From: UBA6164 sp964527325
Lineage (GTDB): Bacteria; Patescibacteriota; Gracilibacteria; BD1-5; UBA6164
Reading direction: 5' to 3'
NCBI GenBank assembly: GCA_964527325.1
Contig: CAZGNU010000001.1
Span: 40,535 to 104,534 of the forward strand
Length of the DNA stretch: 64,000 nt
The notes beneath the pieces were generated by a model, which was not told where the DNA came from, made no database searches, and was given only the letters and a program-made list of their open reading frames with translations. The position numbers and the translations under genes are program-made. This document shows positions 11,863-24,400 of the stretch, one piece after another (positions within the stretch are counted from its first letter, which is position 1; each line of letters begins with the position of its first letter).

Positions 11863-14634
11863 ATGAAAACAAAAAGGAATAAATTCTTACTTTGATTAGT
11901 ATTTACAATTTTATTTGTTAGTATTTCTTATAGTTTTTTTTATTTTGAGAAACTATCAAATACATATATTTCAGATAATCTTCAGGAAATTTCTATAGAT
12001 TTATTAATTGAGGGTTCAGATAATCCTTATACTATTTCTCAAGTTTTCTGAAGTAGAGGAAATTATAATATTACTCCAACAATTACTTGAAAAAATGTAA
12101 ATTTATCTATTTCTTGAGTAAATAAACAAGGTTTTGTGGGTTTTGAATTAACATGAGATTCATGAGATAAAAGTTCTTATATGGTTTATGTAAAACCTAA
12201 TCAAACATTTATTGATGCAGATATTATTAATTATAAAGTTGCACCTGTTATTTCATGATTTTCTGACTGAAAATTTAATATAGATCTCAATGATTCAGAA
12301 GTAAATAACAATTCAGTTCAAAATACCTGACTAAATTTTAATACAAGTCTATTTTCTTATGATTGAGAATATTACTATTCAGTTCAATCATGAAAAATAG
12401 AAAAATTCTCTAAAAATTTCCATCATTTAAATTCATATGAAGTAGACTTATGAGCTACATGATTATTCATGTCTAATGTTACAGATATAAAAAGTATTAA
12501 AGATAATATATATTTAAGATTCAATAATTGAAAAATATTACACTGAACAAAGGTAGGGGATGTATATACTTTTATTGATAGTTGAAATACTTATAGTGAT
12601 ATTTGAATTAATAATAATAACATAGTTTCTCCACTTTTCTTATCAAATTTTACATGAGTAAGAGATTATGAAAGAATATGAAACTTTTTATATGTATTAA
12701 CAGACACTAATTTTGAAGTTCATTATATAATTTGATGAATGAATAATTTATCATTAATTTATTCTCAAGCAAATAGTAATAATTTAGAATCATTTATTGT
12801 TGATAAATGAGTTTATCTTTTTGATAATGCATGAAACTTATTTGTAGTTAATAATGATTTTCAGATTTATTATTTAAAAGATGAGAATAATACAAACCAA
12901 TGAATTTCTACAACTAATAATTTTGATAACTATAAACCTAATTTATCTGTAGACTGATGAAAACTAACTCCTTCAGCATCAATATTATCAAAAAGTGCAG
13001 AAGATATAATTAATGGTTTTAAATATACAACAGATTGATGAATCCCAGTATATAATCAAAAAACATTATGAGTTGATATAGCTAATTCTGATTTTACAAA
13101 GCTCACTATTACAAGGAACTTATTTATAGATAAATTTTCTTCTAACTATTGAATGATTGAAGGGGACTGATATTCAGTTGATATAAATATTCCATTAATA
13201 GGTTATTGAGTAAGTTTTTCATATAAATGATTAGCAGAAAATATTTCTCCAAAATTAAATGTTTGAGTTTGAGATATTTCTTTGAAACAATTTAATATAA
13301 ATGAATGAGAATTATATCTTCATTTTAGAGCATTTGATTATTGAATGAATACATCAGATGAAATAATTAAATGACCTATTATAGTAAGAAATAATAATCC
13401 AAAGATATGAAATCCATATATTAATACAAATTTAGTAAATTTAGATGGGTGAGATGATGTAAGGTTCATGTTTAAGTCAAGTAAAGAATTATCTGAAGTT
13501 TTAGTAACTATTGAAGATGATTATAAGAATTTATCTACATATACTCTTACTGACTTAGATTTTACAGAGGATTATGATTGATTTACATATATCATCAATT
13601 ACTCAATTGCATGATGAGTTAATCAGCTTAAATTTAATATTGACTGAAAGGATTTAGGTTGAAATAAAACAAGTACTTATTATGAGTATAATCTTAATAG
13701 TTGATGGTTTCAAGTTTTATGAGTATCACAAACAAATGCTTGAGTATGATGAAATTTATCAAAGAATCAAAAAGAAAAAGGTTTTATATACTGAGTTGCA
13801 TCTAAATCAAACATATCTTCAGAAATTAATACCGACTATAAATTTAATGTAACTGATAATGCTTATACTTTTATTCCAATAAATGATGATTGAGCTTGAA
13901 ATATTGAAGTTAACCACTCTCTTTTGAAAAGTAATTTTAAAGTATTTAATTGAAAAGCTAGAAAAAATGTTGACTCTACTTTCTTTTATGAATGATGAGA
14001 TCAGACAAAACCTATAAACGATCTTAAGTTTTTAAATTGATACTACTATAGCTTTGATGGAAATTTAATTTTAGATGATATAATTTTTTCTTGAGATTGA
14101 ATATTATTAATTAATGGTGACTTGGATATTAAATGAGATATTATTAAGGATTTAAACTCAGAAACAGAAAAGTATCCTAATAAGCTAAAAATATATGTAA
14201 CTTGAAATATCAATGTTTTCTCTGATACAACTAAAATAGATGCTTATTTATTTACAAATGAAAGGTTATCAACATTGTCAATAGCTTACGATATTGAAAG
14301 TTGATGAAATCCTATTTCTGATAATATATTTAAGAATACAGATTGAAAAATATATTTTGATTTAACATGAGACTCTAAGGTAGATTTAATTACTTATGAA
14401 AATATCTCTAATAATAAAAAGATATACAATATATATGTGATGTGAACCAATAATAAATATACTAATAATAAATTAACAAGTTCTGGATGATTACTAGGGG
14501 ATAGTATTGATTACAATACATCTTCAACAAATATTATTGATGGAACTCTAGTTAAAGATATTATTATAACAAATTGAGGTGTAGATACTACATATTTTAT
14601 AAATTCTACTTTTAATTGATTAATAGAACAATAA
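11863..14634 (+). CDS. large exported beta-rich protein, unknown
   Basis: A 923-residue protein. It has a basic start and a hydrophobic signal or anchor (about residues 8-28), then a long Asn/Ser/Ile/Gly-rich region with alternating polar and hydrophobic residues, as in surface beta-sandwich proteins. About 150-200 aspartates and asparagines and few lysine clusters are visible; I see no catalytic motif. One short stretch reads (V/T)T-x-x-N-Y near the end. As the middle gene of the 10758-16715 operon, it is likely part of a surface structure with its neighbours. It could be a pilus-tip or adhesion protein; nothing in the sequence proves that. Confidence 0.7.
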
Positions 14635-14636
14635 GA

Positions 14637-16715
14637 ATGAAAAAGATTTTTCTAAGTTTAATATTACTGGTTATATGATGATTGAATATTACAATATTCA
14701 ATTTATTTGCATATGAATGAATAAATAATGAAGATACTCAATTAACTCTTGATTCAAAGGATTTTAGTGTTTGATGAAGTAATTATACATTATATTACTC
14801 TACAAATCATAATGTTGTAGGTTTAACTCAACTAAATTCCTGAATTTCAGAATTTACAGCATTAAATGAAATTTTGAGTAATGCTAATATCAATATTAAT
14901 AATTATATATTAACATGAAACAATTTAACAAACTATTGATTTTCAACTGATATAAAGGATTTTAACTATAATTGATATACATTTACATATTTTTTAGAAA
15001 AATATTCTCCATCGAAGATAGAACTTATGAATTCTGAACCATTTACTACAGGTGAATCAGATATAATAATTTCACATATAGTGAACGGAATATTTTCATG
15101 ATTTAATCAAATATCAAATAATATATCAACTCTTGAAAATATAGAAACTAGTATGTCTTCAAAATTATTTCTAATTAAAGATAACGATGTTCAGAATGTT
15201 CAAATTTCGGATAGTTTTTTGAATAATATCTACAGTATTTTTTCTCTAGAGTTTTCAAATAAAGTAAATTCTCATTTACAGTATTACTATACAACCAAAG
15301 AAAACCTATTCTGAACAAAAAAACAATATCTTGTTTTAGATTATAATGATATATCATGATCATATACCTGACAGCTTGATTTAATAAACCAAAATTATAA
15401 TAATTTAGTGGATATTGTTAATACTACTTATACAACTGAAGAATCTAATAATATTGATAATAATATTTTTTGAATACATACTGATATAAACAATAGAGTA
15501 ATATCAGCAAAGTCATATGCTCAGACAGACTATCCAAATATTCTTATATCAACGACTAAAACAAATTTATTTACTGACTTAAATTCTCTTAGGGGTGAAA
15601 TTATTACAGACTTAAATAACTATAGAGATTACCTGCTTAACAAGAAAGCAGAGGAAGAAGCACAGTCCAACACATGATGAATAGATTACACGGATTGAAT
15701 ATCAACATCCTCATGAACGATTGATTTTGAATATACTTGAACTTGAACGGATTATAACCCAAATAGTGTTTGAACATGAATAACCGATTATAATATTACC
15801 TCCTGAGAAGATGCATTATATAATCTTGAAGATTTTGTAACAACAGATTCAAGAGAAATTATCTCTAAAATAAACAACTATAACAGTACTTTATGAGAAA
15901 AAGTGGATTCTAGAGAAGATTATTGATTAGCACTTGCAAATAATATTGAAAAATATAATAAACTTACAGAATTTTTATCTTGAAGTACTAATTTAAACAA
16001 TGAACTATTTGTTGATTCTGTTAACTTCAATATATTATTAAAATGAGATATAAAAGATGAATTTGTAAATATAAACGATAGTAAAACTGTAAGAGATGTT
16101 TCTTTGCAAAATTTTAATGATACTTTCATAGATTCAAATACTTCAACATTTTTATTAAGGAATGAACTGGTAAATTATTGAAAATTAATGATGAATAATC
16201 AATTTATTTCATCAAGTATAACTCTACCATCAACCTCTAAAGTTAATAATGATACATCTTATAAAAACTATTTAAAATGAGATAAGTGAACATATTTTAA
16301 TAATTACAATAAAAATACATATACACAAATTCAAGCTAGAAATAATGTAGAGTGATTAAAATGAATTTCATTCTCTTATACACCTTCTCCAAAACAAATA
16401 AAGGATACCTCAAATAATCAAATTTGAATTCAATTATGAAATAATAGTCACTTTTATCTTAATGATGATAATAAATGAATAGAAATTGATTTAGATGATA
16501 ACTTTGATTATGAGATTAAGATAAAGTCTTATAATTGAATTACAGATGATCTAACTCTTAGTCTAAAGGATTCTAGTAATAATTTTACTCCTATAGTATT
16601 AAAGTGAGATATTATCTCTAAAGCAAGTTGAAAAATTAAATCTAAAATAGTTGATTCGAAGAATGAAGAAGACTCTATTCATTCCTTGTTTGTAAATGAT
16701 ATTTTGGGTAAATAA
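14637..16715 (+). CDS. exported protein with helical stretches, unknown
   Basis: A 692-residue protein starting MKKIFLSLILLVIGG, a typical signal peptide or anchor of about 25 residues. The body is rich in Asn, Ser and Asp; a low-complexity Gly/Thr segment (about residues 345-385, with GISTSSGTID and YTGTGTDYN) separates an N-terminal part with helical heptad-like sequence from a beta-rich C-terminal part. It ends the three-gene operon. The CAATTT half of the next promoter begins only three bases after its stop. Function unknown; surface exposure is inferred. Confidence 0.7.
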
Positions 16716-16717
16716 TT

Positions 16718-16747
16718 CAATTTAATTATCCTACTGTTTCTTAGTAG
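16718..16747 (+). promoter_or_regulatory. CAATTT-17-TTAGTAG promoter element (copy 2)
   Basis: CAATTT at 16718-16723, exactly 17 nt, then TTAGTAG at 16741-16747, in the extended form CTGTTTCTTAGTAG. The ATG of the 16782 gene follows 34 nt later. CTACT/AGTAG arms could also pair. Confidence 0.7.
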
Positions 16748-16781
16748 TATAAGTACTAATTTATTATATAATTATAGTATT

Positions 16782-17207
16782 ATGAAAGATTTAAATAGAT
16801 TACATAAACCGAAATCTCCCTGAAAAGTGAGCAAGACAATGGAAGCTTTACAAAACCTTAAAAAGGGTAAAGTTTGAGAAATTAAATTTAGAAATGCTGA
16901 TAAACTTGATAAAGAGTTTACACATGTATTAAAACTAGCGAAAGATTTTCAAGAGAACAATATAGATTCTGAAAGATTTAAAACAGAGATGAATGTTTCA
17001 GAAAAAGCTATATCTTGAATATTCCATGATAATTATGTTCAGAAATATGGAAATAAATCTGAAGCAGAATTGAAAATAAGTAGATTACCAACAGAGACTG
17101 AATCTAATTATAATTTAGCAATATGAAGAAAATGAGAGGATGCTAGATTCTGAGATTTTCAAACTGTTGACGATGTACTTGAAAGAATGAAAGATTTAGT
17201 GGGTTAA
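16782..17207 (+). CDS. small protein with shared N-terminal module
   Basis: A 141-residue basic soluble protein. Residues 12-31 (SPGKVSKTMEALQNLKKGKV) match an N-terminal module shared with the proteins at 33426, 38342, 55917, 56790 and 61445. The rest, helical and charged, is unlike those proteins and unlike any family I know; it includes an ISGIFHDNYVQKYG stretch. It is a single-gene unit under a strong copy of the CAATTT/TTAGTAG element. A role as a translocated or targeted protein is possible but is only inferred from the shared N-terminus. Confidence 0.75.
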
Positions 17208-17272
17208 AATTTGTTTTTTTTGAAAAACTATAATATAATAATGTTAGTATTTTAATTTCTAAACTGTTGCAA

Positions 17273-20200
17273 ATGAAGAAAACTTTTTCTTTTATAGCTC
17301 TTTGATCAATGTTGATATCACTAGCAGTACCTTTTATAGGTACTGTTAATGCTGAATTAACTACAAAGAAAGTGAGGGTAGTTGTTACATACCCAATAAG
17401 TGATGCTACTCTATGAGTAGATGCCTGAGCATTAGTTCATGAACCAAATTCATGAATTCTTTTTAGATTCGCTCTAAAAAATTCTTCTGATACTACTTTA
17501 TGTATGGAAGAAAAATCAGTTTCTGTTGTAAACTGAATTATGACTTATGAACTAGGTTCACAATATGCTATTAATACAAATTGAGTTAGTACTTGATGTA
17601 ATATGTCGAGTTTATTAAATAACTCTGATTATAAAATAGTAGCAACTTGAGATCTAAATAAGAATAATGATTTTACAGATTGAATTGACTTTACATCTGA
17701 AGAGGCTACATGGGTGGAAAGTTCAACTCAACAATTTGAAGATTCTTTTCTTGATTCTAAAACACTTGATATGCAAAATAATATTACAGCATGAGGTGGA
17801 TGAGAATCTACTGTAAACTATAATGTTTCTGCAGGTTTACTTAATACTGAGCTAATTGCAGCTTGAAGTAAAACTAAAACTTTTGATTTAGATAAGGATT
17901 GAGCTACTGAAGTAATTTCTAAAAATGGTACTGATCCATGAATTATATATTCAGTAAATAAAGTATCATGAACATATGAAAATGTTTTTTCATCTTCAAA
18001 TATTACTTTAGATGATTCAACAAATGTTTTTTTAGCTTGAAAAGATAGTAACTTTATATTGAAAGCTACTTTTGGTAGTGATCCAAATATTACAAAAACT
18101 AACCTAGCTGCTACTTCTATAGTAATGAAAAATTGAATGGTTACTGAGTCATCTCAGACTGTAAAAGAATTTGTAGCAACTGACTATCTAGTAATGAATA
18201 TTTCATGAGAAGATAAAAGATTTAACTTTTCTACACTATCAAGGCAATATGAGGAACAAATTGCAGTAAGTTATTGAAATGTTTCTGATTTATATTCTTC
18301 ATTAACTGATCCTGACTGGAGTTGAACACCTTTTAGTTGAGATCAAGCAGATTACTATTGATGAGATGTTAGAGAAGCTATAGTAAATAATACAGTTGTT
18401 AGTGATATTGATGGGGTTATTTATTGAGACTTCAATGAAGATTGAAGATTAGATTTTATTTCTTTTAAAAATGCAACTTGAGGTAAGGCTTATTTTACAA
18501 TGCACTTAAGAAAAACAGATTGAAGTTATAAAATTGTTTTTGATTCAATATTGTGAGATTGAGTAACAGCTTGAACTTCATTAGTTGATAATAGTGCAGA
18601 TTTCTCTTGAACAGATATAAATGAAATTATCATAACAGATGGTACAACAAAAAATGTATATAAAATTAATTGAGCTTGGGAGACTAATCCATTATGAGAT
18701 TGAGATTCAAATACAGTTAAATTAATTGCTTCTTTTAGTTCTACTTTTTATGCTATACTTGCTAAAAATGGTTGAACTACAAATGTAAATTCTGCTCGTT
18801 TCTCTATATGAGATGGTTTTAGAGATATGAATGATTCTAATATTGATGATAAGTTTTTATTAGTATGAGATTTTAAAGTAAACAAGGATTGATATGATTA
18901 TTATGATTATTATCTAAAACAATATAATTGATCATCTTTTGTTGATTTAACATTATCCTGATCAGTTCAACCATTTAAAGCGATTTGAGATAAAATATGA
19001 TTTCAAAAGATTGCTAACTCAGAATTCTATGCTTTTTATGTCGATCAATCTACTCAATCATCTAAGTGATTGCAAGATAAAACAAACTTATACTATATAA
19101 AAGATTGAAAAATAATTCCAATGCTTTCATGAGTACTTATTAATGATAATAATACATGAAGTCATCAGGATGGTAATTTAAATGAATGAGGTTCAAAACT
19201 TCTTAATAATTCAAAATTTGGTTTCTTTGATCAAAATGTAAGTAATGTAACTTCTTGAACTCTTTGAATACCATCAGTAAATTTTATAAGTAATAGTTGA
19301 TGATGAGCTCTTCAATATGAAGAATGAGGAAATAAATACTATATAATTGATAATAATTGAGATATCCAAACTTCAGTTATTACTAACTCTTTAAATTCTG
19401 TATTTACTAAATTAACTGATAACACTCCAGTATACCTTAATTTAAACAAACTATTTAAATCAACCGAGTTAGTAGATGTATATACTGATATTAATTGATT
19501 AACATACTGAATTTGAAATGTTGAAACAATTCAATCTAAATCACTGATTGATGAAATAAATTTAACAGTATATAGTAGTGCATTCAATATAGGAAACTAT
19601 ATTGATCAAGATACATTTATATCTAATTATGATAATATATTCTTATGACATGAAAGTTCTTCAAGAAATATTGTATTTAGTAATAATTTAGTTAATACTC
19701 AAGTTGATGATTATGGTACTGATAAATATGTACATACTGTTGATAATCTTAGATGAAGTTATTTTTCAACTGTAAGTGATTATTTATATAGGGATAATTG
19801 ATTCACTAATACTTGATCAATATCTTGAAGCCATATGTATTATGTATGATCCGATTGATTTATTCATAAAACATTCTTAGATTGACATCAAACTAATACC
19901 GATAATATTATTCATGCTTTTTCAAGTAAAGAATTAAAAAAGATGTGAGATAATATATACTTTATAGATAATTCAGATTGAAATAGTTTATACAAAATTG
20001 ATACTGTTAATAATGATACTATTTCTAAAGTTACTTGACCAACTAATCTTAGGTTTGTTTTAAATATTGTATGAACAAGAGTTTTTATGATTAATAATAG
20101 TAGTCAAGTAGTAGTTTATGATGAATCTACATGATTATCAAATGTACTAACTTCTATTACAGGAAATTCTTATAGACCATTATTAACTTGGAATGGATCA

Positions 20201-21037
20201 TATTATTGGATTAAATTTAAAGAAAGTTACTATGATGAAAGAATTAGATATTTTCAACTAGATGCAAATCTAAATCCTTATAGTATTCAGACAGGTACTA
20301 GTAGAACTTCTTTTTTATACTGAACTTATTACCATTCAATGAATTTATCCACTAGTAATACAGATTGATGGAACTGAGCAGTAAATACTAATTGGGGTTT
20401 TACTTATTCTAATACTAATAATAGATATAATACTAATATGTCTACAGCTTGAGGATGAAGATATTGAAACTATTTAGTTTATCCTAACTCTTCTGATTGA
20501 AGTAAATTATATAAATTTGATGTACTTAATGAATGGAATCATATGAACTCAGGAGGTAAAGATGCATTTGCAAATAATACACAAGATAGGAAACTATTCG
20601 ATTGAGTAGCAAATTACCCAGTAATAATTTCATGAACAAACTTTTATAATTGAAATAACCATATTGTTGTAAATACAGATAATATTTATTTTATGCAATG
20701 AGTGTCTTATTACTGAGAATGATGAAGTTTAAAACCTTTTCTTGATACAAATTGATCTAAGAGATTAGATAAAATAGTATGGTGAGATATGAACTGGAAT
20801 TCTAATAGTAATAATTCTGTGGCAGGTACATTAAATTTAAATGATACATATAATTATGCTCATAATACACATGCTCAAGCAGATCAATGAGATCACTCTT
20901 GGAGATGGTGGTGAGATAGTGTATCATGATGTAATGCTAGTGCTGATATTAACTTAGAGTCTAAATTCTGACCAGTAACATGAGCATGTTGGGAATATCA
21001 ATGATGAGGTTGGTATAAATTCTTCCCATTATATTAA
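17273..21037 (+). CDS. giant exported protein with calcium-loop-like motif
   Basis: A 1,254-residue protein. MKKTFSFIALGSMLISLAVPFIGTVNA is a clear signal peptide (cut near residue 27). A segment near residues 385-392 (GDFNEDGRLDFISF) matches the DxNxDGxxD loop of VCBS/FG-GAP or EF-hand-like calcium-binding repeats, and related D/N/G-rich loops follow (DMNDSNIDD). The C-terminal third is rich in Tyr, Trp, Asn and Gly with repeated strand patterns, suggesting a beta-propeller or beta-helix surface protein. There are few cysteines. A strong bidirectional terminator follows its stop. Adhesion or attachment is a reasonable inference. Confidence 0.75.
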
Positions 21038-21049
21038 TATATAAATAAA

Positions 21050-21083
21050 AAAAAGTAGATTAACATTATTTAATCTACTTTTT
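21050..21083. terminator. bidirectional intrinsic terminator
   Basis: Perfect 14-base arms AAAAAGTAGATTAA (21050-21063) and their complement (21070-21083) enclose a six-base loop. A and T runs on both sides let it serve the + strand 17273 gene and the - strand gene ending at 21087. Confidence 0.85.
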
Positions 21084-21086
21084 TTA

Positions 21087-21326
21087 TTAATTTTTATCCT
21101 GAAATACATTATCTATCCTTTCAAATAAATAGATTGAAAATAATCATACAGGTCATAAAAATGATAAAATTGAATAAATTATTATGGTAACACTAAAGTC
21201 AATTGTTTCATTTCTTATGTTTATAATATTATATATTCCTTCAAGATTTAATACTATCCGAAAGTTAATACATCATATAATAATTATTACAGGTCATATA
21301 AAGAAAAACTTTGTACTAGATTCCAT
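21087..21326 (-). CDS. small two-helix membrane protein
   Basis: A 79-residue protein with two hydrophobic segments: FFIGPVIIIIGCINF-like near residues 8-23 and TIIIYSILSFLGPVGLFSIYLF near residues 46-67. The N-terminus is short and the C-terminus charged. It lies 138 nt downstream of the giant gene on the same strand, after AT-rich DNA with a possible TATTAAT box. It matches no family I can name. It may be a holin-like or accessory membrane protein; the sequence does not decide. Confidence 0.6.
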
Positions 21327-21464
21327 TAATAATATTTAGTAATATTTTTTATTAACTATATTAATATACTTTAAGAACTATTTAAGAATTTATAATAAAA
21401 CATTTAGATATTTTTGAAAGGTATTATTTTTATTCCATTTATTTTTTATTGTATTATTAATATC

Positions 21465-24400
21465 TTATTTCCTAATTACAGGAGGTACTCATAAGTATAA
21501 CTTATAATCAAATTCATATTTCTCAGTAACATTTTCATCATCAATAACTTCATTTATAGTTCTTTCACGAATTATATTACCTCATATTACATTTCATTTA
21601 ACAGAGAGTGGTATATTACTATAACCAGGTCTTATAACTCATATATTTCAACTAGAAGAGTAATTTATACTAGTTCAGTCATCTTCTATCTCCATATATG
21701 CATTATTTGTTAAAGGAGTTGCATATGTTCATTCAATACTAGAAACTCTAGGATTAATTTCAATTCTATTTCACATGAATGCAATATAGTTTATACTATT
21801 AATGCTCATATCAGAATTATCATTATATAAGCTTATATTATGATTTACTTCTATTCATCATTTAGTAAATAGTGTAATACCTGCAAAGTTTGGTTTTATG
21901 CTATTAGAATCAGCATAGAATACAATTTCACTTAAATCTTGATTATACTCTCATATGTATACATCATAATCTCAGAAATAATATAATGTATTGTTAGTAA
22001 GATTAATGTTTCACGATATATCAGGTTTAATTAAGTAATGAGGATTTCATGTAGATACAAAATCAATACTTGGATTAGATGTTAAATCATCTCACATCAC
22101 TACTGAATAATTATTAATCTCTTCATTAGTAATATCAGTAATATTAAATATTTGAGGTTGTATACTTCAATCTAATACTTTATTATTTGCATTTGTTCAT
22201 GAGTACTCTAATTGTGAACCATGTCCTGCAATGATATTATATCAGCTTTCTCAGTTATTATTTTCAAGTAAATCTTCATTTGTTACTTTATTTTTTACAA
22301 ACCCTGCACCAAAGTATGCATCGTTTTCACTTATTATAGGTAATGATTTAATAGATAAATCTCATAGTCCTTTATCAATATTAATTCATGTATCTGTAAA
22401 TAAAGTACTTAAGTTTGTATCATAGACTATATCAACATTAGCTGTAAAAGTAGAGAATAAGTCTACAAGGTTTCTATCTACATTTAGATATACTAAATAT
22501 TGAACTTTTTCACCAGGAATAAGAGTATCATTTTCTTGAGTAAGTTTATATGTTTTCTTTCAGTAATCTTTATCTAATTCTATAGATGTATTATTAGCAG
22601 AACCATATAATTCTTCAGTAATAAGATTAACACTTACTTTACCTGAATTATCAAGAGATGTATAATCTATCTTATCTAGTTCAAATCAGTTAGGTAATGA
22701 AAATCTTAAAGAATCTTGCATTAAAATTACTTCATCATCAGAAGTATTTGATATATCAAGTTCTAAAGCTAATCTTCAATCTGATGCATCTCACTTATAT
22801 GCACCTGATGAATCTCATCAGAAACTTATAATTCTTGCATTAAATACTGCTAGTCTAGGATTTAGGTTAGTAATAATATCTTTATCTTCCTCTAAGAATT
22901 TATAATTGTCTGTAAAAGGCATTTTAAAGTATTGGAAACTATATCAACCCTTATTATTAGTGTTATTCTTATCGGCTGTTATTCAGTTATTATTAAATAA
23001 GTTGGAAACTTGGCTTGAAGAACTTCATTCATAATCTTCTCAATCTGTATATGCAGTATTTCCATTATTAATGGGGAACTCATATTCATTATTTTTATTT
23101 TTTGTGAATTCACTGTTTAATACGAATATTCATCAAATATCTTTTAAGAATGCTGTTCAGAATAATTCTTTAATGTTATCAGCATTTAATGAGTTCTTAA
23201 TAGTAAATAAATAGTCCACAGTAACTCATCATTCATTATTATAACTAGAAGTATCTATAGAGTAATTAACTTGCTTATATGATTTAGAAATAGATGAATC
23301 TTGGATATCCTGGATATAATCTTTTCTATTATCTATTACTTGAGATAAATCACTTTCAATATCTATTGGTCTAGTTGTAACTTTTTCACCTAAACTATTT
23401 TGTAATAAATTATTCTCAGAGTTAAAACTATTTTCTACAATAACACCATCAAATAATACAAGATCAGAATTATAAGATAATTTAAGTTCTAAATCTCTTA
23501 GAGTATTTTCAATACTATCTTTATCAATATGGTTATTCGTAATAGTAGTTCTTAAAAAGAATTTTTGTCATTTATATAATATAGCTTGTGAATCTCAATC
23601 TTTTTTAATAACTTCTCATTTACTTGAGTTATCTTCTCAATCTCTATTTAATGTTTCAATACTATTAAACTGATCACATTTACCTGTTGTTTCATTAAGG
23701 GGATTACATCATACATAACCTTTTCTTCAAGATAGATTTATAATACTTAAATCGATATTAGGAGTTACTTCTAACTTAGATTTAATTGAATTTCAATCTT
23801 CAAATACTTGTTCTTTATCATAAACTTTAACTTCATCACCATAGTGAGTAAAGAATTGTAATTGTGAATTCAATGCCTTAGTATAAATGTCTGTATTTTT
23901 ACTATGAATGCTTCCAAGTAAAGTATCATTATCCTCATTTTGGATACGAACACTTTTAGAATCTATATCATTATAATTATATAGGATATGTCAGTTATCA
24001 TTATATTCATTTACTTTTGCCTTATATCTAACTTTTATTACATCACCTTGTTTTACAATTCATAAGTTTACCAGTAATTGTTTTTCTCTATCTCAATCCA
24101 TATATCATCTAGATGGTCTTGATAGGGAAGTATTATTATATTTTGCATGTTGTCATAATAGTTTAGAATTTTCATCTTCTTCATCTCAATATGAAAATCT
24201 ATATTCTTCTGAAGGTAGTACTAATCTATTATATGAACTCATAGCATTTAAGTATCAATTAAATACTATATCATTATATTTATTAAACACTCAACAATAT
24301 TGAGCTCAAATATTATCTGTAAAATTTATTGTAGTATTAGATTTTCTAAATTTATCTTCATTTTGTAATCTATCACATTTAAAGATGTAGTAAGGTTGTG